Shown here in pieces: positions 24,997 through 37,026 of a stretch of DNA of 64,000 nt. The notes beneath the pieces were generated by a model. That model did no database searches. It saw nothing but the letters and a program-made list of their open reading frames with translations, and had not been told where the DNA came from. Numbering within the stretch: the stretch's first letter is position 1; every line of letters begins with the position of its first letter. Location: the NCBI RefSeq assembly GCF_905147045.1, contig NC_065890.1, forward strand, positions 682,001 through 746,000, given 5' to 3'. A program made the translations under genes and the position numbers. Origin of the DNA: Nymphalis io (taxonomy: Eukaryota > Arthropoda > Insecta > Lepidoptera > Nymphalidae).

Positions 24997-27564
24997 GTTT
25001 AACTACAGGAAAATATGATTCTTAATAAATGTTTTGATATTAATATTAAGTCAAGTCAATATCTATATTAAATATAGAATCCTTACTTATTGAGTGTCAC
25101 TTGTAAATATTATCTTTTAGTTCTACCTCATTTAACTGGTCAAAATTGTAACTAAAACCTACTTTTCAATTTTTATAAATGTAATAACTTTACTAATTAT
25201 TATAATGCTTCTTAATTAATTATTAACGATTTAAATAATTAAGTATATTACATTTTTATGTATACTTAGTAACATTATTGGAATATAAAGGTAGAGAGCT
25301 CAATAAATATTATACTCACAAGTATATTTTACGGATTTCGATTTAAAATACGCAGCAAGATAATAGATGGCAGATAACGAAGTAGTCACAGCCTCTCCTT
25401 GACACTATATTATGAACTAATATTGAAATGTGTTAAATGCATGTCTGACTCATATATTTAAATAGCTAGACATCATTTGTTTACGGTGTTTACCATTAAC
25501 CAACGCGATGAATTAACCCATTACGCTTACCGCAGGTTTAACGCTTTTTAAATAAATAATCAAAAACAGCGTATTTGTATATTTAATAACAATACTTAAA
25601 CAATTTTCAACTCTATGTATACATTTTTTTTTATAGTTCTAATCACAACTGAAGCACTGATTGTGCTGAACAATACTTTTCAACGAATCTCCTATTGTAA
25701 TGAAAAACATCTTCATTGCATGAGAATTAAGTCAAATTCACTTTACAAGCTGTCAACTGTCAATGGACTAGTGTCAAGTCAAGTTGTCATTATAGGTACC
25801 TATAAATCCAATATTCGTTTATTTAATAATAAAGAGTTGAAGTAAATACATAAAAAAAATAAAATTCTGTTTATTAAACACAACACCATTAAATCATAAC
25901 TGGTATTACTATAAATAAAAATAATCATAATAATTTGCACCTATTGTAAATTTGAAAATTAAGTAAAATGGAAAAACAGTACGTTCATAAACATTATTTT
26001 AAGTTGCGTTTAATTATTTCGTTCTTTATTTTAATGTATGTAAAAGGTACAGGATTTACTTTTGAATATCATTCTAATCTAAATGTATACCGGTATGTTA
26101 CAATTAGTAATCAACTAACTACCAAGTAGAATTGCAACGCTTCACATAAATTCATAATTCATATTAGGTATGTTGGTGGGTGGATGGTATGAGTGAAGTG
26201 AATAGTGCTATCAATTTGTCAAACTTGCCATATTTATTGAAGTTCGTCATTGATATCTTTTTTTTCTAGTTAACTAATTTAAACAATTGTGTGTTTAAAA
26301 ATATATCCATTGGAATATTTTATTTGTGCTTAAGGAAAAGTTTTATTAATAAGTTATTATCAAAGTGGAGTTTTGGTAAGAAATATTTCTAAATTTCATA
26401 TAAAATTTCACATGTGTATTGCTCAATATCGCTATTTTCGGAGGTGACAATCTAATTATGTTAGAAACTTCTAATGCTGGTTGATTATATAAATTTAGGT
26501 GGCTTATTAGTGTTCAATAATATTTTTTTGATTTACTAAATCAATAAAATCAATTATTTCGCATAGAAACGTTCAATATATGCAAAATAAAATATTTAAA
26601 AAAATCATAAACATAGTATATTTAAAACCTGAACATGCACGAAAAGAAAACAATTTTCTGCTGTAAATTTTATAAATTTACATATAAAATGCTTCAGAGT
26701 ACAGTTTTTAATATATGTTGAAATTAATAACAAATCAAAGGAATCGAATATGATATTATAAGTAGGTATGTATGAGTAACATTTGCCAGACATTAATGTT
26801 ATAAAAATTTGGTTATTTCCAGATAAGTTTGATAATATTGTGGGTGGAGATAAATTTTATTTCATGTTAAGGTTCATTATTATGATGATAGTGAAAACAG
26901 TTTTTAATATAAATAATTCTTTGCATCCTAATGACTAACATTAATAATATTTATCACTGTGAAATTTATCAAATTGATATCATATTGATAAGTACTGGAA
27001 AGAACATTTATTAATAGATTTGTTTCATAAAAAGTTACACTACTTAATTGGGCTTGGTTTAATGATTAAATAAGTGTAAACAATTAGTATCAGTTTAGTC
27101 TGAAACTTAAACATTGTTGATATTTAATTAAACTCACTTGTTAAGATTTTATCATTTTTATAATTATGTTACTGTAAAAATATTTCTACAGAGCATTCTC
27201 ACTATCATTGAAAGTATTGAACTTAAAAAAAAAACAGATTTTATGGCCTTCATCAGAGGAAAACATCAAACTCTCATCTTCTAAATCGAAATCTTTAAAA
27301 TTCCCAAGGCTGCAAAAACAATAACCGAATATTACTATTAAGTTCCTATAGCGATTCTTGTGATAATTAAAATAAAACTTTAGTTCAAATTACTTATTAA
27401 AAAAATTAATCTTTATTAAAATATATGATATTTTTCTTTATACTTTACCATTTAGACCAGCAGTTTAGGAGATGTTACAAACTATTTAAAAATAAATTAT
27501 GATGACAGTAAGGTAATCAACTGTTCTCTCTGGAACAGTTATAATACCCACTGCTAAGGTCTAG

Positions 27565-27663
27565 AATACCCTCCCGACCTCCGTTTTCCCCACCACCTAC
27601 ATTAAGGGTACCTTCAAGTCAAGAGTGAATAAGCATCTTCTAGGCAAACGCATTCCACCTTAG
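27565..27663 (+). pseudogene. LINE 3' end fragment
   Basis: Thirty-two codons and a stop read NTLPTSVFPTTYIKGTFKS followed by RVNKHLLGKRIPP. This matches the pattern at the C-terminus of the LINE at 40238-42977 (LPAHVFPSSYNPGSFKRGV). It is a 3' remnant of a related element. Confidence 0.65.
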
Positions 27664-28224
27664 ACTGTATCTTTACTTTCCATCAGGTGTGATAACAGTC
27701 AAGCGCTAGCCTATACATTTAAAAAAAAATACATTTTTAATTAAATCTGTACTATGTCAGACAAATAGTGAGTACCTTTAATGTGTATACTTTAGCATAG
27801 ATACTCAACCTTTTCTGTTAAGGTGAACTGTTGGTTATTGAATTTCTTCTGATATATGCAAGTATGTTCACTGTGATTATAGCTTTCGTCAGCAATAAGC
27901 ATGGTATAAATTGTATACACAAAATACTCTCATTCTCTCACTATTGGTGTGTGCCTGTATTTGAGTCCGTTCCCAAAAGATAAGATACATATGTCATTGT
28001 TTTATTATAGATTATGTATAAAATAACACAATAAAAACAAAAACCGAGTCAAACACAGAACCTTCCCTTTTGCATTTAGTTAAATTTGTAAATACTTATA
28101 AATACAGTTTTTTTTAAACAATTATAAATAATAAATAGCAACTCGCAATAAAAATCTGTTCAAACCCATGCAGATTTCCTTACAATATTATTCTTTATGA
28201 CAAATTTATTTCCATGTAACCTCA

Positions 28225-28310
28225 TTGGTGATTGCTCGGATTTGAACACGCAACCTTGACTTAAGATGTCCATGCTTCAGTCGCTAAGCCAAATCAGCTT
28301 TGACTTCAAA
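28225..28310 (-). repeat. tRNA-like SINE remnant
   Basis: On the minus strand a GTTCAAATCC B-box-like motif follows a decayed A-box-like region (GGCTTAGCGACTGAAGCATG). No intact tRNA cloverleaf is apparent, so this is more likely a SINE head than a tRNA gene. Confidence 0.4.
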
Positions 28311-28440
28311 GTGCTGCCATTTGTTATGAAATAAAAAAATGATTAATGGTTCATAAAAGTTTCTTAACTTTGTGTTAGTTAGTTTATTAATTGGTATTTT
28401 CTACTTGACGCATGAATATGATGAAGTATGACTAATGGAA

Positions 28441-28800
28441 GGCTGCCTCGTTGGTCTAGTGGCTTGATGTAAGGCCGCAGACCCGGAGGTCCTGGGTTAA
28501 ATTCTCAGGTCGCGCCAATATAAGTTATTGGGCTTTTCGTCGAAAATTATCAGTAGCATCCCCGAGTGTGGAAGTTGGAGTGTGTACACTCCCGTGCCAC
28601 GAAAAGCACGTAAAGCCGTTGGTCCTGCGCCTGAACTCTTTCCGGTCGTGTCGGATTTCTCTTTGCCGTCCCATCGGATTATGAAAGTTAGGGAATAGAG
28701 AGTGCACCTGTGTTTGCGCACACACTTGTGCACTATAATATCAACTGCGCAGTTGGCTAGTCTCTCTTGAAATTGGCTGCCGTGGCCGCAATAGGTCTGG
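28441..28800 (+). repeat. SINE family C
   Basis: Head GCCTCGTTGGTCTAGTGGCT, B-box-like GGTCCTGGGTTAAATTC, body with CTCTTTCCGGTCGTGTCGGA and tail GCACACACTTGTGCACTATA. It is a plus-strand copy similar to the one at 10798. Confidence 0.82.
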
Positions 28801-29022
28801 AGGACATTATTATTTTCTACCAGTTAATTTATCTTGATTTCATTGATTGGATTTCTATGAATCGTGATATTTTTAACATAATTATTGTGGTTTGTTATTA
28901 ATATTTATTAATCTTATGTAGTCTTATCTAATGTATTGATTATAATTCAACAATATAATATCATCTAATGTTTTCATTATAATTAATATGTTACAATAAT
29001 TGTCAACAGTTGAACAAAGAAA

Positions 29023-32000
29023 ATGGCAGAAGGTGGATTCCCAGGGCAACACACTACCACCACTACGGTGACATCCAGCACCACGGTTCAGACAAATATA
29101 CGCTTCGATCCATCCTACCTGAAGACTATACCGGGTATTCTTAAAGTTGTCCAAGTGGTGAGTTTTTACTATTCATGATTTTGTTTGACCATGTGAACAT
29201 GATCAAGTGATATTTATTCCATTGATTTCTAATTTATTTAGCTAACAAACTAAATTCATTTAGGGAAAACACACATATATATGTTGCAGTCAATTTCAGT
29301 TAGTATTAGTTGAAGGAAGCCGAGATGGCCTAGTGGTTAAAACGCGTGAATCTTAACCGATGATCGTGGATTCAAACCCGGGCAAGCACCACTGAATGTT
29401 CATGTGCTTAATTTGTGTTTATAATTCATCTCGTGCTTGACGGTGAAGGAATACATCGTGAGGAAACCAGCATGTGTCTAATTTTCATTGAAATAATGCC
29501 ACATGTGTATTCTACCAACCCGCCTTGGAGCAGCGTGGTGGAATAAGTTCCCAAACCTTCTCCTCAAAATGAAGAGGGGGCCTTAGCCCAGCAGTGGGAC
29601 ATTAACAGGCTGTTACTGTACTGATAGTTGAAGTTGATTATGACTATTCCGTTAATGCCGTAGCCTGTATGATTTTGTGAATGTACCTAATATTTATTAA
29701 TTTAACTTCACTCCAATTCATATTCATGAACATCTTTGATAATAAAGGTAAATGAAAAACAATACTTGTTTCAATTTTAATTCAGTTAACATTTTAGAAT
29801 TTTCTCACATTACTCGGATATCTGAAAACAAAGAAAATTGGTCACAATTGTTTACAAACAACAAAAGGTATTGTTTTGTCTATGCTGCAATTGGTAGGTT
29901 GAACTGCAAACATTTAGCAAGTTTTCAAACATATATTTAATTTAAGCATATTATTATATCTTTAATTCTAATGTACAATTTTTCATGTACTTAATAGAAA
30001 ATAGTTCTCTGTGTGAATTATACTGAAAATCTCAGTTTATGTATTTTATCAATTTTGTATTTAATCACAAATAGAAAGAAATAAAACAATATTTAAGAAA
30101 TATGACGTTTTATATTTTACTAAAATATTTAATGAAACTTACATTTCAAGATTTCATACCCATAGAAGTGGCTCTTGATATAATGCTACCGGCTTCCACG
30201 TTGCCGAAGCACGACATAGCTAAGGCCGCGAGACTGCCTGCTACAATGCCCGTAGTCGTAAATCCGAGCTTCATAAGTAACCACAAGCCCTTTCCAGTGT
30301 AAACCACAAATCCTGCTAGCACATTTACAATACACGCGGCGCAGGCGTTACCCATCCTAGTTATAACTCGTTTAACTGACGATCGCTTAACCAAACTGTA
30401 GTGTAGTGAATTCTTACGGTTCGCAATTGAGGTGAAAAGTATCGCACTGAAGTTATGCGCGGAATCGTCGGAGCAGTACGCGGTACGCGGTACGACTGCC
30501 AAAAAGCTAGAGCTTCTGACATATTTAATCATAACTGGGGATATCCCCTTTTTAAGTCGATGTCAAATATTCTATAGCGCGAATACAGTTACAACGTTAG
30601 TGTTTTGTAACGGGATATCCCCTAATTTTAAACTTGAGAATGTTAAATCATGTATTATTTTCTTTAATAATGATATTAATTTGTTTTAAAATTTAATTGG
30701 TTACTACCTTTTGTTTCTATTTTTGTTTTTCATTCTTTATTTAAATATTTTTATTTTCCGTTTTTTTTTCTATTTTTGATTTGTATATTTTGTAATTGTG
30801 TTTGTGAATGGTGTGTTCTCCTGTATTTGTTTGTGCATAGTTAGTTTTAATTAATTAAAGTGAAAAGTGATTTGAATGTGACTTATGTACAACTGTCGGA
30901 GATCCAAATAAATAAATAAATATAGAGAAGATATGATGGTGATTTTTTTTGGCTGAGTACGTGTCGGATACAGACTGAATACAGACAGTGTACCAATTAT
31001 GACACAAGGCGTCTTATTATACCAAACGTGAAAACCGAAAGTTATTTGTTTATTGCTATTTCACAGTAACAGTCTGTGAATGTCCCACTACTGGGCTAAG
31101 GCCTCTTCTCCTTTTTTGAGGAGAAGGATTGGAGCTTATTCCACCACGCTGCCCCAATGCGGCTTGTTGGAATACACTTGTGGCAGAATTTCAGTGAAAT
31201 TAGACACATGCAGGTTTTCTCACGATATTTTCCTTAATCAAGTACGAGATGAATTGAATGAACACAAATTAAGCACATGAAAATTCAGAGGTGCTTGCAT
31301 GGGCTTGAACCCATGATCATCGGTTAAGATGCACGCGCTGTTACCACTGGGCCATCTCGGCTATTAATAGAATTTTTTTTTGTTTCGATTTATCTTATTT
31401 ATATATATATTTATTTCGATTCAAACATATATTGTAAAGTGCAGATGCGACGTCATAGATGAAAATTAATACGCAATAGATATGTTTTTTTAAGGAAAAT
31501 CTCAATTACATCACTACGACTGCATGGGAATATTTATCTACATACCTTTTCTTTGTTACTAGTTTAAATACGCAATCTATTTTACTATGTAAAGTAGTGA
31601 AATGTAAATAATGTAAAACAATGGCGTATGTGTGCTGTCGTGGTATAATCCGTTTGTTATTAGGTATAACATCAACACTTTTTTAAACTATTGGAAGGTG
31701 TTCATAAAATCGCCATATTAATCAAAGTCAAAATCTCTATCCATTACGGTAGTCTAATAGATAATTATTTTATTCAATATTTTTATATTGCTGGTAAACC
31801 TATCAATGAATAGCACAAGGGGACTGTCCTCATTGCTTGCGCTGAAACGAGTGAAATTAGCCGGTCGATATAAAACGTGCAACGTAACGAACCTCGGACT
31901 GCCTTCTTGGGATCAATAATAACGAGGCTTATATATTGTCTGCCCTAATATTATAAATGCGAAAGAAGCTCTGTTGACTCTGATTCTGTCGTTGCTGTCT

Positions 32001-34561
32001 GAACTAATTCCGGGTGATCAAACGGTAAATGTAACTAAGAAAGAGCTTTCCTCAATTTATTTGATGATTATAAGGTATTTTTTTTTTGTTTTTTTTCTTG
32101 TGAATGTGTGCTGTTGGCCCTATTGGCCTTTACAGCGTCACCGGGCGTTGGGGCGAGTACTAGACTCCGCCTTGAATTTCGAGCCGTTTCGGGCTCTACA
32201 TGACGTCCATCCTGAGGATGTCTCCTACGAGATCGCACCTCGGCTCAGGACGTAGTCGGAGGGGAGGGAAGCGCTTCTGTACGAAGCACCATACTAGATC
32301 ACGACCGATTTCGCGATGTCGCAAATCTGGGACCTCGTTTCCGCCGGCGGAAACGGTGTATATGTATCTTGTGTAGTGTTTTCCCTACGAAGGGAGCGTT
32401 TGCGACAGTTATGCTGTCGTCTTTGTCATCAAGGACGTGCATTGGACGCCTGAGTCTGTGCGGGAGGTTACCTCTGAGGGAGGTATATGAGCAGGCCTGT
32501 GCTATCAGCGGATTGCCGTGTCGTTTAGCTCTCTCAAAATACGCCGTAGAGAGCATTTTGAGATACTTAGCGATCGAATCGATTTTGAGGTCCTTGTGAA
32601 GGTCAACGTTACGTATGTACCATGGCGAGTTGGTAGCGATACGAAGAAAGCGATTTTGAATCATCTGCAGACGTTTGATCTGACACGGTGAGCAGTGGGC
32701 AAAGACAGGGCTCGCATAGGTCATTATGGGACGTATGAAGGTTTTGTACAATGTCGTCTTATTTCTAAGGGACATTTTACTCCTCCCACATAGCATCACA
32801 TACAGTCTTCCTAGTACGAACGCTGCCCTGTTACGTACCCTTTTGATGTGGGACTGGAAATTGAGTCTCCTATCGAGTGTGACTCCTAAGTATTTAACTT
32901 CGGATTTCCACGGGATAGGTTGGTCGAACAGGGTTTTGTTTCCCGGGTTGGCCATATGATTTCTAATATATATAGGATTGCGGGTGAAGTGTACTGCTAC
33001 ACTTTTATCCGGATTAACTTCGATTCTCCACTTCCGGAACCAATCGCCTAGTGCGTTGGCCGCGGATTGGAGACGCTTTGTCATGAGTGCCGTCGAAGGC
33101 GTGGTTGTATATAAGGCGGTATCGTCCGCGAAGAGGGCTAAGTTAACCCTTTGGGTTGGGTTTGGAATATCATTCGTGAATAACGAATAGAGTATCGGGG
33201 ATAGTGCGGAGCCTTGAGGGACTCCTGCCCTGATGGGGCGAGGTGATGACAGGCCTTCAACTCTGTAGCGGAAAGTACGATTCGTCAAGTAGTCTCGTAT
33301 GATGAGAACGAGTCTGTCTGGCAATCCGAGAGTGTATAGTTTATATAATAAACCATTGTGCCAGACTTTGTCGAATGCTTTCGCTACATCGAAGAATAGG
33401 GCACCCGTCGAGGTGGTTCTACCGATGGCGAAACCCTTAAGTATGTCTTCCGTTAGGCGGTGGACCTGATTGACGCACGAGTGCCCTGCTCTAAAGCCGA
33501 ACTGCTCGTTAATTTGAATCTGATTGGAATAAGGTATTCACTTCCTACAATATATGTACTCAGTAGCGAATCTAAACAGCGTGATTCAGGAATTTGACAG
33601 ATTCAATCAACGCCATCTATCGCTACCGAGTAGTAACATACACCATTATACAATCGATTTTGATATGAATCAAACTTGAACCTCAATGACGGACAACCTA
33701 ATATACGCCCATCTTCCCCTAACACGGGGTCGAAGCCGCGGCCGAATACTAGTTTAGTATAAATATAAAACAAATAATTTTATATTTATACTAGTTTAGT
33801 ATAAATATAAAACAAATAATTTTATATTTTTTCAGGTGTGCAGTCTTTTAGGATTCATATGTATTCAGTGCTCGTACCTGAACACCGCCAGCAGGGGCGT
33901 GTACTTCAGCTGGATATCCATGATCGCTTTCTGGTTCACCGGCATCCTGCTCGGCTTCTACCTGTTCCACATCGTGGAGAAGTTCTACAAGATACCCTGG
34001 TTGAAGATTGAATTCGTGTTCACGGCCCTCTGGACCGTGCTGTATCTCATAGCGGGCATACTCGCCGTCACCGTGCACGATAACCCACATTCCGCCGCAG
34101 CGGTGAGTATTTTTAAATGAAGCCCATACTGTAGTCTACCTCACGTATAAGTCATTATTTCTCTTTAAAAATTTCGCACATTTCTATAAAAGTGGTAAGA
34201 AATAAAAATGGGATCACCCTATAGCACTCGGACGTTCCACGGAAAAAATAATTTCAACATGAATCTACAATGCATACAATAATTATGTAATATAATTATA
34301 TACCAGAAGTCAGATATGCTAATGATGAAAATAAATTATTAGATGGATATTGTTTTTCATCACCTCATAAAAGCAATAATACGACAACATAACGAGTGGC
34401 ATGTCTCCCCGTCTCAGTTCTTCGGGTTCTCGGCGACGCTGGCGTACGCGCTGGACGCGTTCGTGAAGTGGCGCGGCGTGCGCGCGGGCGGGCTGGCGCA
34501 GGGCTCGCGCGTCGTGTCCAAGCAGACCACGTCCGTGGCGCCGCCGCGCGAGGCCTACTAG
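29023..34561 (+). CDS. MARVEL-domain (CMTM-like) four-helix membrane protein 3
   Basis: Exons 29023-29157, 33836-34102 and 34418-34561 join in phase 0 to encode 181 aa. A Thr/Ser-rich N-terminus (TTTTTVTSSTTV) leads to RFDPSYLKTIPGILKV and helix 1. Exon 2, 89 codons as in gene 2, carries LLGFICIQCSYL and the loop FHIVEKFYKIPWLKIEF. Exon 3 begins FFGFSATLAYALDAFVKW and ends with AQGSRVVSKQTTSVAPP and a terminal Tyr. Intron 1 is about 4.7 kb. It holds two SINE A copies, the antisense IFI27-like gene and a Jockey-like element. A 42-bp tandem duplication abuts the exon 2 acceptor. Exon 3 is very GC-rich compared with the AT-rich introns. It is the closest relative of the oppositely transcribed gene 2; the cellular role is unknown but a membrane-organising function is expected for the family. 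Confidence 0.92.
29319..29620 (+). repeat. SINE family A
   Basis: Nearly full copy with head GCCGAGATGGCCTAGTGGTT, B box ATTCAAACCCGGGCAAGCAC and tail CAGCAGTGGGACATTAACAG. It lies in intron 1 of MARVEL gene 3. Confidence 0.88.
30146..30355 (-). CDS. IFI6/IFI27 (ISG12)-like small hydrophobic protein
   Basis: The 69-aa product from the ATG at 30355 is strongly hydrophobic and Gly/Ala-rich. The part GFTTTGIVAGSLAALAMS followed by FGNVEAGSIISRATSMG matches the pattern of the interferon-alpha-inducible 6/27 (ISG12) family: short glycine-spaced membrane helices with a G-N-V-x-A-G-S segment. In vertebrates these proteins sit in mitochondrial or ER membranes and affect apoptosis and antiviral responses; function in insects is not established here. 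I chose the internal ATG because the upstream extension of the frame has no family resemblance. The gene lies antisense in intron 1 of MARVEL gene 3. A donor-like GTAAGT follows the stop by a few bases, and another (GTATGA) lies inside the last codons, so a spliced longer form is possible. Two kappaB-like palindromes lie 180-270 bp upstream. Confidence 0.75.
   Translation of the reverse strand: MGNACAACIVNVLAGFVVYTGKGLWLLMKLGFTTTGIVAGSLAALAMSCFGNVEAGSIISRATSMGMKS
30537..30548. promoter_or_regulatory. kappaB-like palindrome, proximal
   Basis: GGGGATATCCCC is a perfect 12-bp palindrome that fits the Rel/NF-kappaB half-site pattern (GGG...CCC). It lies about 180 bp upstream of the ATG of the antisense IFI27-like gene. 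Function is inferred from motif and position only. Confidence 0.5.
30612..30622. promoter_or_regulatory. kappaB-like site, distal
   Basis: GGGATATCCCC, the same core as the proximal site, lies about 75 bp further upstream of the IFI27-like gene. Two such GC-capped sites in otherwise AT-rich DNA are unlikely by chance, but binding has not been shown. Confidence 0.5.
31067..31363 (-). repeat. SINE family A, minus-oriented copy
   Basis: Reverse-oriented copy. The plus strand reads from the tail (AACAGTCTGTGAATGTCCCA) to the tRNA head (TGGGCCATCTCGGCT). It lies in intron 1 of MARVEL gene 3. Confidence 0.87.
31944..33700 (+). repeat. Dispersed repeat D, split by a Jockey-like insertion
   Basis: The left part (31944-32079) contains GATCAAACGGTAAATGTAAC and the right part (33529-33700) contains CGCCATCTATCGCTACCGAG. 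Both blocks occur side by side, without the insertion, at 36285-36560. The element is probably the tail of another retrotransposon family, since it also holds the CTAATATTATAAATGCG motif common at such tails. Confidence 0.8.
32080..33528 (-). mobile_element. Jockey-like non-LTR retrotransposon, 5'-truncated
   Basis: The minus strand carries a reverse transcriptase fragment of more than 400 codons, open from about 33528 to 32299. It includes QFGFRAGHSCVNQV, FFDVAKAFDKVWH, RAGVPQGSALSPILYSLFTN and the catalytic LALFADDTALYTT. The N-terminal endonuclease and ORF1 are missing, so the copy is 5'-truncated. A 3' poly(A), seen as T runs near 32077-32096, ends the element. The 10-bp direct repeat ATAAGGTATT flanks it at 32070-32079 and 33529-33538 as a target-site duplication. 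Its open frame and clear duplication suggest a fairly young insertion. Confidence 0.88.
33748..33829 (+). repeat. 42-bp tandem duplication at a 3' splice site
   Basis: A unit starting ACTAGTTTAGTATAAATATA occurs twice in tandem (33748-33789 and 33790-33829). It ends at the pyrimidine tract of the exon 2 acceptor of MARVEL gene 3 (AG at 33834-33835). Confidence 0.85.
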
Positions 34562-36284
34562 CCGTGCCGCCTTCCACTCCAATATTGATTTGAGATGGCC
34601 CTGTGTACTTAATGTTAAGTATTCTATTTTGCTGGCTGGTAGGCGTTACTTTGAAATTTTTTAAACAAACTTAAAAAATACTAATGTGCCTTTACAAGTG
34701 CTTACTTGTACTAAATAAAACGTATAGCTTGTGCGCACTAATAATGTAGTGTGCGTATTCTGAAAAAAAAAAGAATAATCAATCTTTCTTACTTAAATAT
34801 TATACACAGCACTAAATACAATTAATCGTTATCTTAACACGTCCCACCTATATATTTCGAAAGATATTTTTTGTTAAAACATTTGTTTTTGATGATTTTA
34901 TTGTTAAATATAAACACAGTGTATAGAAATTTACTATCACTTAAACCATTTTCTATTAGTGAACATTACAGTTACAGTTAAATAATATTTAAAATAAAAC
35001 TATTTTAATGTTTTGTAACGAATACGATTCACTAGTATGCCTTTCGTGTATTATTTTTCATGAACACACATATTAAAGAAAGTGTTAAAAAGACAAAATG
35101 AAAATATATAAACAAAACAAAAATATATATTATTTTAAAACGATAAATCGACATTGATATTGGTAATTCGTTTCTTTACATTTTGTACATCAGAAATATA
35201 TCAAAATAGAACAGCTCTCTATTACGCTGATATTATGTCCACCCACGATACTCCTCACTCTGACTACTGACTGCATAGGGAGAGGCGATATCGAATATCG
35301 ACATTTGTTCGATAAGTTATCGCGATAATGCTGAGATTCATAAAATGTGAGCTGGTAAATAAATCGAAACTGCAAAGCGCAGCTACTTAAATAATATTAT
35401 TACATAGGTTCAAGCCTTTTCCGAAACGATATAGATTATTATTATTTCATGTGTTTTTAATGGTCATGCTCATGGCATGTGATATGACAGACTTTATTAG
35501 CACAATTACAATATGGTATTTTTTTTAAGGTTAATTACTTTTATTGAAAATCATTTCTGATTAAGCGTTTCAAGCTGCAGCACACATTGTCTAATTCATT
35601 TGTCGTCCATTTTCTTTTCTATAGTGATATATTTCTGTTGTTTGTAATATTATTTAAAATATTATATGCTTTTAAACCGTCTATGTTATATAAATAAGTG
35701 GATTTTTAAAACTACTTAATATGTAAGTTTGTATTATTGCTTTAATTATTTAATGGAGCACTAATTAATTACCTCATTAATGTTTTTATATATTTAATTA
35801 TATAATGTTTCTATTATAGTGTTTATAACGAAGTTATATTTAAAGCACCAAAGGATTTGAGATTAAGTCAGGGTAGGAGCTCAGATTTTTTTTTATTAAC
35901 ATGATAACGCAACGGATATCCCTTTGATAAATGTACCGTGTAAAAGGATGATAAGGCGATAAATATATGATTTTTGCGCCGGTTTAAAAATATTTAGGAA
36001 TTGATTATTCTTTTAAATTGATTTATTATGTATTTAATAAAGGTTAGCCCGTTGCATCTCTATTTAAACATAACAATTTATTTTTAGAACTTAAAAAGTA
36101 TTTATATTTTTATATCAAGTATTAAATGAACAATGAAAGAAATAACTATATTCTCTATAATGTCCTGTTCCTGGCAGTCTCACTTATTATTAAATTGAAT
36201 TTATTTTAATAATATACAAAATTAATTCATTATACATTTGAATATAAATAATGCTTTCAATGTATCTAGCAACAATATGTAAGG

Positions 36285-36560
36285 AATATGCTTACGCCGA
36301 ACTAATATCGGGGGATCAAACGGTAAATGAAACTAAGGAAGAGTTTTCCACTGTTCACACTATAATTAATTTTGTCTGATCAATTTAACAAAATCAGCTT
36401 TACATTATACATATTCAATAGCGAATCTAGACAGCGCGATTCAGGAAAATGACAGATTTTATTACCGCCATCTATCGCTACCGAGTAGTAACACATGCCA
36501 TTATACAGATTATGTCATAAAAATCGAGATCATTGAAGACAAAACTATAGGGGGAAGTTG
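36285..36560 (+). repeat. Dispersed repeat D, uninterrupted copy
   Basis: Shares GATCAAACGGTAAATGAAAC, GCGAATCTAGACAGCGCGAT and CGCCATCTATCGCTACCGAG with the split copy at 31944-33700. It gives the empty-site reference for that insertion. Confidence 0.8.
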
Positions 36561-37026
36561 TCCAATATTAAATACAAAATTTATTAGATCTGTGAAGTAA
36601 GTGACAGGCTCGCGTATTCATATTACCGTACCACACATGTTTGGACTTTGTTAAAATTATGTGTCATGTATTCTATGAAAATTTAAACTGGCTCACTGAA
36701 TTACCTACATTTAAGCAAGAAATATTTTAATCCTAATTAATTTATAAGAGTATATATGTTATATTTTTGAAATCAATATTGCACATATATGCACAAATAT
36801 TTTTTGATTAGATAATATTTACAATTTTGTATTATATATCATGTTAATTGAACAACGACTTCTACGTACCTGTTTACAAGTGTTTTTAGAAATATTCGAT
36901 TTTTTTTTTAATTATTGACAAGTTCACTATATTTGTTATTATAATATGTATATTAATCACTAATATTATTATTGTATTTTATTATTGTATTTTTATTTAA
37001 TCGTTAGTGTTTTTAATGGTTACCGT

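Larger units (their letters stand above)
25003..29022. other. Intergenic region between MARVEL genes 2 and 3
   Basis: This is the head-to-head interval between the two closest MARVEL paralogs. It probably holds both promoters. Besides a LINE fragment (27565-27663), a tRNA-like SINE remnant (about 28225-28310) and a SINE C copy (28441-28800), no coding exon is recognised. The right end has an acceptor-like TCAACAG just before the ATG of gene 3, which suggests an upstream non-coding exon. Confidence 0.55.
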
